Made by a program: the position numbers and the translations under genes. Source: Diplolepis rosae (taxonomy: Eukaryota > Arthropoda > Insecta > Hymenoptera > Diplolepididae). From it: a stretch of 64,000 nucleotides of DNA. Position 1 is the stretch's first letter. The number at the start of each line of letters is the position of its first letter. The stretch lies in contig JAPYXD010000700.1 of assembly GCA_030998225.1 (NCBI GenBank), positions 806,001 through 870,000 of the forward strand, written 5' to 3'. The notes beneath the pieces were generated by a model, which searched no databases, was not told the DNA's origin, and saw nothing but the letters and a program-made list of their open reading frames with translations. Positions 57,652-64,000 of the stretch are shown one piece after another.

Positions 57652-60600
57652 AAGTCAGAGTCCGGAAAGCTCATGTATTACTTGGCCACATTAGAAAAAT
57701 CCTTATACTCCTATCAATTCGCGTATTACTTGGCCACCGTACTTATAGTCAGAGTACGAAAATCTCGCGCATCACTTGGCCACTTTACAACAATTCTTAT
57801 ACTCCTAGGAATTCGCTCATTATTTGGCCATTCTTTTCAGGACGGACTTCGTTTAACTCGCGTATTACGAGTCCACTTGTGTTTTTATATCAGTCCTGTG
57901 GTCCATTGAACTCGCGCATTACTTGGCCACGTTACTTAAAGTCAGAGTCCGGAAATCTCGCGTATTAGTTGGCCACTTTACAACAATTCTTATACTCCTA
58001 GGAATTCGCGCATTACTTGGCCAATCTTTTCAGGACGGGCTTAGTTTAACTCGCGTATTACGAGGCCCCTTGTGTTTTTATATCAGTCCTGTGGTCCATT
58101 AAACTCGCGCATTACTTGGTCACCTTACTTATAGTCAGAGTCCGGAAATCTCGCGTATTAGTTGGCCACTTTACAACAATTCTTATACTCCTAAGAATTC
58201 GCGCATTACTTGGCCACTCTTTGCAGGACAGACTTCGTTCAACTCGCGCATTACTTGGCCACACTTTGCAGGACAGACTTCGTTCAACTCGCGTATTACG
58301 ACGCCACCTATGTATTATATCAGTCCTGAGGTCCACTGATCTCGTGCATTACTTGATGACCTTACTTAATGTCAGAGTCCGGAATTCTCGCGTATTAGTT
58401 GGCCACTTTACAACAATTCTTATACTACTAGGAATTCTCTCATTACTTGTCCAATCTTTTCAGGACGGTCTTCGTTTAACTCGCGTATTACGAGGCCACT
58501 TGTGTTTTTATATCAGACATGTGGTCCATTAAACTCGCGCATTACTTGGCCACCTTATTTAAAGTCAGAGTCCGGTAATCTCGCGTATTACTTGGCCACT
58601 TTAGAAAAATTCTTATACTCCTAGGAATTCGCGCATTACTTGGCCAATCTTTTCAGGACGGGCTTAGTTTAACTCGCGTATTACGAGGCCCCTTGTGTTT
58701 TTATATCAGTCCTGTGGTCCATTAAACTCGCGCATTACTTGGTCACCTTACTTATAGTCAGAGTCCGGAAATCTCGCGTATTAGTTGGCCACTTTACAAC
58801 AATTCTTATACTCCTAAGAATTCGCGCATTACTTGGCCACTCTTTGCAGGACAGACTTCGTTCAACTCGCGCATTACTTGGCCACACTTTGCAGGACAGA
58901 CTTCGTTCAACTCGCGTATTACGACGCCACCTATGTATTATATCAGTCCTGAGGTCCACTGATCTCGTGCATTACTTGATGACCTTACTTAATGTCAGAG
59001 TCCGGAATTCTCGCGTATTAGTTGGCCACTTTACAACAATTCTTATACTCCTAGGAATTCGCGCATTACTTGGCCATTCTTTTCAGGACGGTCTTCGTTT
59101 AACTCGCGTATTACGAGGCCACTTGTGTTTTTATATCAGTCGTGTGGTCCATTGAACTCGCGCATTACTTGGCCACCTTACCTAAAGTCAGAGTCCGGAA
59201 ATCTCGCGTATTAGTTGGTCACTTTACAACAATTCTTATACTCCTAGGAATTCGCGCATTACTTGGCCATTCTTTTCAGGACGGTCTTCGTTTAACTCGC
59301 GTATTACGAGGCCACTTGTGTTTTTATATCAGACATGTGGTCCATTAAACTCGCGCATTACTTGGCCACCTTACCTAAAGTCAGAGTCCGGAAATCTCGC
59401 GTATTACTTGGCCACTTTATAAAAATTTTCATACACCTAAGAATTAGTGCATAACTTGGCCACCTTACTTAAAGTCAGAGTACGGAAATCTTGCGTATTA
59501 CTTGGCCACTTTATATATACATTCTTAGACTAATAAGAATTCGCGCATTACTTGGCCACCTTATTTAAAGTCGGAGTCCGGAAATCTCGCGTATTAGTTG
59601 GTCACTTTAAAAAAATTCTTATACTCCTAAGAATTCGCGCATTACTTTGGCCACTCTTTTCAGTATAGACTTCGTTTAACTCGCGTATTACGAGGCCACA
59701 TAAGTATTTATATCAGTCCTGTGGTCCATTGAACTTGCGCATTACTTGGCCACCTTATTTAAAGTCAGAGTCCGGAAATCTCGCGAATTACTTTGCCACA
59801 TACCTTAAAGTCAGAGTCCGGAAATCTCGCGTATTACTTGGCCATTTTAGAACGATTAATATACCCCTAAGAATTCGCGCATTACTTGGCCACCTTATTT
59901 AAAGTCAGAGTCCGAAAAGCTCGTGTATTACTTGGCCACTTTATAAAAATTCTTATACTCTTAAGAATTCGCGCATTACTTGGCCACCTTATTTAAAGTA
60001 TGGGTCCGGAAACCTCGCGTATTACTTGGCCACTTTAGAAAAATTCTTAAACTCCTAAGAATTCGCGCATTACTTGGACACTCTTTTCAGTACATACTTC
60101 GTTTAACTCGCGTATTACGAGGCCACTTGTGTTTTTACATCAGTCCTGTGGTCCATTGAACTCGCGCATTAGTTGGCCACCTTACTTAAAGTCAGAGTTC
60201 GGAAATCTCGCGTATTACTTCGACACTTTATTAAAATTCTTATACTCCTGAGAATTCGCCCATAACTTGGCCACCTTACTTAAAGTCAGAGTACGGAAAT
60301 CTTGCGTATTACTTGGCCACTTTATACAAACATTCTTATACTCCTAGGAATTCGCGCATTACTTGGCCATTCTTTTCAGGACGGACTTCGTTTAACTCGC
60401 GTATTACGAGGCCACTTGTGTTTTTATATCAGTCGTGTGGTCCATTGAACTCGCGCATTACTTGGCCACCTTACTTAAAGTCAGAGTCCGGAAATCTCGC
60501 GTATTAGTTGGTCACTTTACAACAATTCTTATACTCCTAGGAATTCGCGCATTACTTGGCCATTCTTTTCAGGACGGTCTTCGTTTAACTCGCGTATTAC

Positions 60601-60691
60601 GAGGCCACTTGTGTTTTTATATCAGTCCTGTGGTCCATTGAACTCGCGCATTACTTGGCCACCTTACTTAAAGTCAGAGTCCGGAAATCTC
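57652..60691 (+). repeat. 3,112-bp tandem duplication, copy 2
   Basis: Second copy. A one-base insertion (ATTACTTTGGCC near 59644) changes the offset to 3,113. It also holds the nested 623-bp pair (57993-58615 and 58616 to about 59139), so the 623-bp event came first. An A/B stretch near 58545-58600 differs from copy 1 (CTTATTTAAAG and CCGGTAAT against CTTACCTAAAG and CCGGAAAT). Confidence 0.87.
58427..58454 (+). other. Cluster of five transversions at a B/C junction
   Basis: TACTACTAGGAATTCTCTC and TTGTCCAATC replace TACTCCTAGGAATTCGCGC and TTGGCCATTC of the copy 3,112 bp upstream. Changes are one C to A, three G to T and one T to A; the last also occurs as a variant elsewhere. Confidence 0.75.
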
Positions 60692-60735
60692 GGGTATTAC
60701 TTGGACACTTTATAAAAATTCTTATACTCCTGAGA

Positions 60736-63700
60736 ATTCGCGCATCACTTAGCCACCTTATTTAAAGTCAGAGTCCGGAAATCTCGCGTATTACTGGGCG
60801 ACTTTAGAAAAATTCTTATACTCCTCAGAATTCGCGCATTACTTGGCCACTCTTTTCAGGACAGACTTCGTTTAACTCGCGTCTTACGAGGCCAATTATG
60901 TATTTAAATCAGTCCTGTGGTCCATTGAACTCGCGCATTACTTGACCACCTTACTTAAAGTCAGAGTCCGGAATCTCGCGTATTACTTGGACACTTTAGA
61001 AAAATTCTTATACTCCTAAGAATTCGCGCATTACTTGGCAACCTTATTTAAAGTCAGAGTGCGGAAATCTCGCGTATTACAGCAGTCCTGTGGTCCATTG
61101 AACTCGCGCATTACTTGGCCACCTTACTTAAAGTCAGAGTCCGGAAATCTCGCGTATTACTTGGACACTTTATAAAAATTCTTATACTCCTGAGAATTCG
61201 CGCATCACTTAGCCACCTTATTTAAAGTCAGAGTCCGGTAATCTCGCGTATTACAGCAGTCCTGTGGTCCATTGAACTCGCGCATTACTTGGCCACCTTA
61301 CTTAAAGTCAGAGTCCGGAAATCTCGGGTATTACTTGGACACTTTATAAAAATTCTTATACTCCTGAGAATTCGCGCATCACTTAGCCACCTTATTTAAA
61401 GTCAGAGTCCGGTAATCTCGCGTATTACTTGGCCACTTTAGAAAAATTCTTATACTCCTAAGAATTCGAGCATTACTTGGCCACTCTTCTCAGTACAGAC
61501 TTAGTTTAACTAGCGTATTACGAGGCCACTCTTTGCAGCACAGACTTCGTTCAACTCGTGTATTACGACGCCACCTATGTATTTATTTCAGTCCTGAGGT
61601 CCACTGAACTCGTGCATTACTTGATGACCTTACTTAAAGTCAGAGTCCGGAAATCTCGCGTATTACTTTGACACTTTATAAAAATTCTTATACTCCTGAG
61701 AATTCGCGCATCACTTAGCCACCTTATTTAAAGTCAGAGTCCGGTAATCTCGCGTATTACTTGGCCACTTTAGAAAAATTCTTATACTCCTAAGAATTCG
61801 CGCATTACTTGGCCACTCTTCTCAGTACAGACGTAGTTTAACTCGCGTATTACGAGGCCACTCTTTGCAGGACAGACTTCGTTCAACTCGCGTATTACGA
61901 CGCCACCTATGTATTTATATCAGTCCTGAGGTCCACTGAACTCGCGCATTACTTGATCACCTTACTTAAAGTCAGAGTCCGGAAATCTCGCGTATTACTT
62001 GGACACTTTATAAAAATTCCTATACTCCTGAGAATTCGCGCATCACTTAGCCACCTTACTTAAAGTCAGAGTCCGGTAATCTCGCGTATTACTTGGCCAC
62101 TTTAGAAAAATTCTTATTCTCCTAAGAATTCGCGCATTACTTGGACACTCCTTTCAGTACATACTTCGTTTAACTCGCGTATTACGAGGCCACATGTGTT
62201 TTTACATCAGTCCTGTTGTCCATTGAACTCGCGCATTACTTGACCACCTTACTTAAAGTCAGAGTCCGGTAATCTCGCGTATTACTTGGCCACTTTAGAA
62301 AAATTCTTTTACTCCTCAGAATTCGCGCATTACTTGGCCACTCTTTTCAGGACATACTTCGTTTAACTCGCGTCTTACGAGGCCAATTATGTATTTACAT
62401 CAGCCCCGTGGTCCATTAAACTCGCGCATTACTTGGCAACCCTATTTAAAGTCAGAGTCCGGAAATCTCGCGCATTACTTGGCCACTTTAGAAAAATTCT
62501 TAAACTCCTAAGAATTCGAGCATTACTTGGCCACTCTTTTCAGTACAGACTTCGTTTAACTCGCGTATTACGAGGCCAATTATGTAATTACATCAGTCCT
62601 GTTGTCCATTGAACTCGCGCATTACTTGGCCACCTTACTTAAAATCAGATTCCGGCAATCTCGCGTATTACTTGTCTACTTTAGAAAAATTCTTATACTC
62701 CTAAGAATTCGCGCATTACTTGGCCACTCTTCTCAGTACAGACTTAGTTTAACTCGCGTATTACGAGGCCAATTATGTATTTACATCAGCCCCGTGGTCC
62801 ATTAAACTCGCGCATTACTTGGCAACCCTATTTAAAGTCAGAGTCCGGTAATCTCGCGTATTACTTGGCCACTTTAGAAAAATTCTTATACTCCTAAGAA
62901 TTCGCGCATTACTCGGCCACTCTTTTCAGTACAGACTTCGTTTATCTCGCGTATTACGAGGCCACTTATGTATTTGCATCAGCCGTGTGGTCCATTAAAC
63001 TCGAGCATTACTTGGCAACCTTATTCAAAGTCAGAGTCCGGTAATCTCGCGTATTACTTGGCCACTTTAGAAAAATTCTTATACTCCTACGAATTCGCGC
63101 ATTACTTGGCCACACTTTTCAGAACAGACTTCGTTTAACTCGCGCATTACGAGACCACTTAGGTTTTTATGTCAGTCCTGAGGTCCATTGAACTCGCGCA
63201 TTACTTGGCCACCCAACTTAAAGTCAGAGTCCGGAAATCTCGCGTATTACTTGGCCACTTTATAAAAATTGTCATACACCTAAGAATTAGCGCATAACTT
63301 GGCCACCTTACTTAAAGTCAGAGTACGGAAATCTTGCGTATTACTTGGCCACTTTATATAAACATTCTTAGACTAATAAGAATGCGCGCATTACTTGGCC
63401 ACATTATTTAAACTCAGAGTCCGGAAATCTCGCGCATTATTTGCCACATACCTTAAAGTCAGAGTCAGAAAATCTCGCGTATTACTTAGCCATTTTAGAA
63501 AGGTTATTATACCCCTAAGAATTCGCGCATTGCTTGGCCACCTTATTTAAAGTCAGAGTCCGGAAAGCTCATGTATTACTTGGCCACATTAGAAAAATCC
63601 TTATACTCCTATCAATTCGCGTATTACTTGGCCACCGTACTTATAGTCAGAGTACGAAAATCTCGCGCATCACTTGGCCACTTTACAACAATTCTTATAC

Positions 63701-64000
63701 TCCTAGGAATTCGCTCATTATTTGGCCATTCTTTTCAGGACGGACTTCGTTTAACTCGCGTATTACGAGTCCACTTGTGTTTTTATATCAGTCCTGTGGT
63801 CCATTAAACTCGCGCATTACTTGGCCACGTTACTTAAAGTCAGAGTCCGGAAATCTCGCGTATTAGTTGGCCACTTTACAACAATTCTTATACTCCTAGG
63901 AATTCGCGCATTACTTGGCCAATCTTTTCAGGACGGGCTTAGTTTAACTCGCGTATTACGAGGCCCCTTGTGTTTTTATATCAGTCCTGTGGTCCATTAA
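60736..64000 (+). repeat. ~9,010-bp-offset duplication, copy 2 (cut by window end)
   Basis: Second copy of 51721-54990, running out of the window. It holds two truncated D subunits (61070 and 61246) where copy 1 has one. Confidence 0.83.
63239..63615 (+). repeat. Diverged A/B cassette, copy 10
   Basis: Full-length 377 bp, 9,010 bp after copy 9, sharing TTTAAACTCAGAG; it differs by TTAGCCATTTTAG and AAAGGTTATTATACC in the sixth subunit. Confidence 0.88.

Larger units (their letters stand above)
1..64000 (+). repeat. Satellite DNA array, 193-bp monomer, spans whole window
   Basis: Every line of the window consists of variants of one family of ~45-54-bp subunits, each starting with a form of the core CTCGCGYATTACTTGGCCAC. 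All subunits read in the same direction; I found no inverted segment, no transposon insertion and no unique sequence. Four subunits (A, B, C, D) make a 193-bp monomer, and monomers are organised into larger duplicated blocks of about 0.5-5 kb. The window would hold roughly 330 monomer equivalents if all were full length. No coding, RNA or regulatory gene structure is seen. Such arrays are typical of eukaryotic heterochromatin; centromere, pericentromere and subtelomere cannot be told apart from sequence alone. I do not recognise the family by name. Confidence 0.98.
30796..64000 (+). repeat. Array domain II: monomers interspersed with diverged 377-bp A/B cassettes
   Basis: From about 30.8 kb the array changes character. 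Ten full or nearly full copies of a 377-bp cassette made only of diverged A and B subunits appear, together with many shorter fragments of it, joined to ordinary A-B-C-D monomers. C subunits here often read TTTTCAGGACGG, B subunits often TTTACAACAATTC, and D subunits often TTGTGTTTTTATATC. Blocks recur at offsets of 466, 623, 1,394, 3,112, 3,263, 4,195, 4,628, 5,295 and about 9,010 bp. The domain runs past the right edge of the window. Confidence 0.85.

Noticed and set aside
1..64000. CRISPR array (regular repeats with variable tails)
   Set aside because: The ~20-bp core with ~28-bp tails resembles repeats and spacers in size, but the tails are only four recurring classes with variants, there is no leader or cas gene, and 64 kb is far beyond any array. 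It is a satellite.
1..64000. Telomeric, rDNA or 5S arrays, or a protein with tandem repeats
   Set aside because: No short telomere-like unit, no rRNA-like sequence and no through-running frame is present; the 193-bp period is not divisible by three.
1..64000. Transposon or retroelement ends within the array
   Set aside because: No terminal inverted repeats, long terminal repeats, poly-A tails, target-site duplications or transposase or reverse-transcriptase frames were seen.

Overview
The whole 64-kb window is one head-to-tail satellite DNA array. I see no protein-coding gene, RNA gene, transposon, CRISPR array or unique spacer in it. An uninterrupted tandem array of this length with nested higher-order repeats points to eukaryotic heterochromatin (centromeric, pericentromeric or subtelomeric). 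I do not recognise the satellite family or the species. CpG-containing motifs are well kept in almost every subunit, which mildly favours a genome with little germline CpG methylation; that is inference only.

The basic monomer is 193 bp (reference copy 9376-9568). It is built from four related subunits, named here A (46 bp), B (48 bp), C (45 bp) and D (54 bp). Each opens with a version of the same core, CTCGCGYATTACTTGGCCAC, followed by its own AT-richer tail. A and C carry GCGCATT and B and D carry GCGTATT, so the likely history is a ~48-bp unit, then a ~96-bp dimer, then the 193-bp monomer, then larger blocks. B contains a perfect 8-bp inverted repeat with a 6-bp spacer. The B/C junction carries an EcoRI site. 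The C/D junction matches 8 of the 9 core positions of the CENP-B box.

There are two domains. Domain I (1 to about 30.8 kb) is built of A-B-C-D monomers and A-B-A'-B-C-D variants, with truncated D and B subunits. It holds recent duplications at offsets of 1,478, 5,347, 2,059, 3,086 and about 2,872 bp. Domain II (about 30.8-64 kb) is marked by ten copies of a diverged 377-bp cassette made only of A- and B-type subunits. Blocks there recur at offsets of 466, 623, 1,394, 3,112, 3,263, 4,195, 4,628, 5,295 and about 9,010 bp. The 28.8-30.8 kb stretch is a mosaic between the two.

The main leads are: a compensatory base-pair change that preserves the B hairpin in the diverged cassette; the CENP-B-box-like motif; four short clusters of substitutions that are all transversions; and an 85-bp conversion-like patch between two otherwise near-identical blocks. 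Many open frames of 60-138 codons exist, but they are repeat artefacts: 193 is 3x64+1, so frames shift every monomer, and the predicted peptides are translations of the same core. Coordinates of block edges were read by eye and may be off by some tens of bases.
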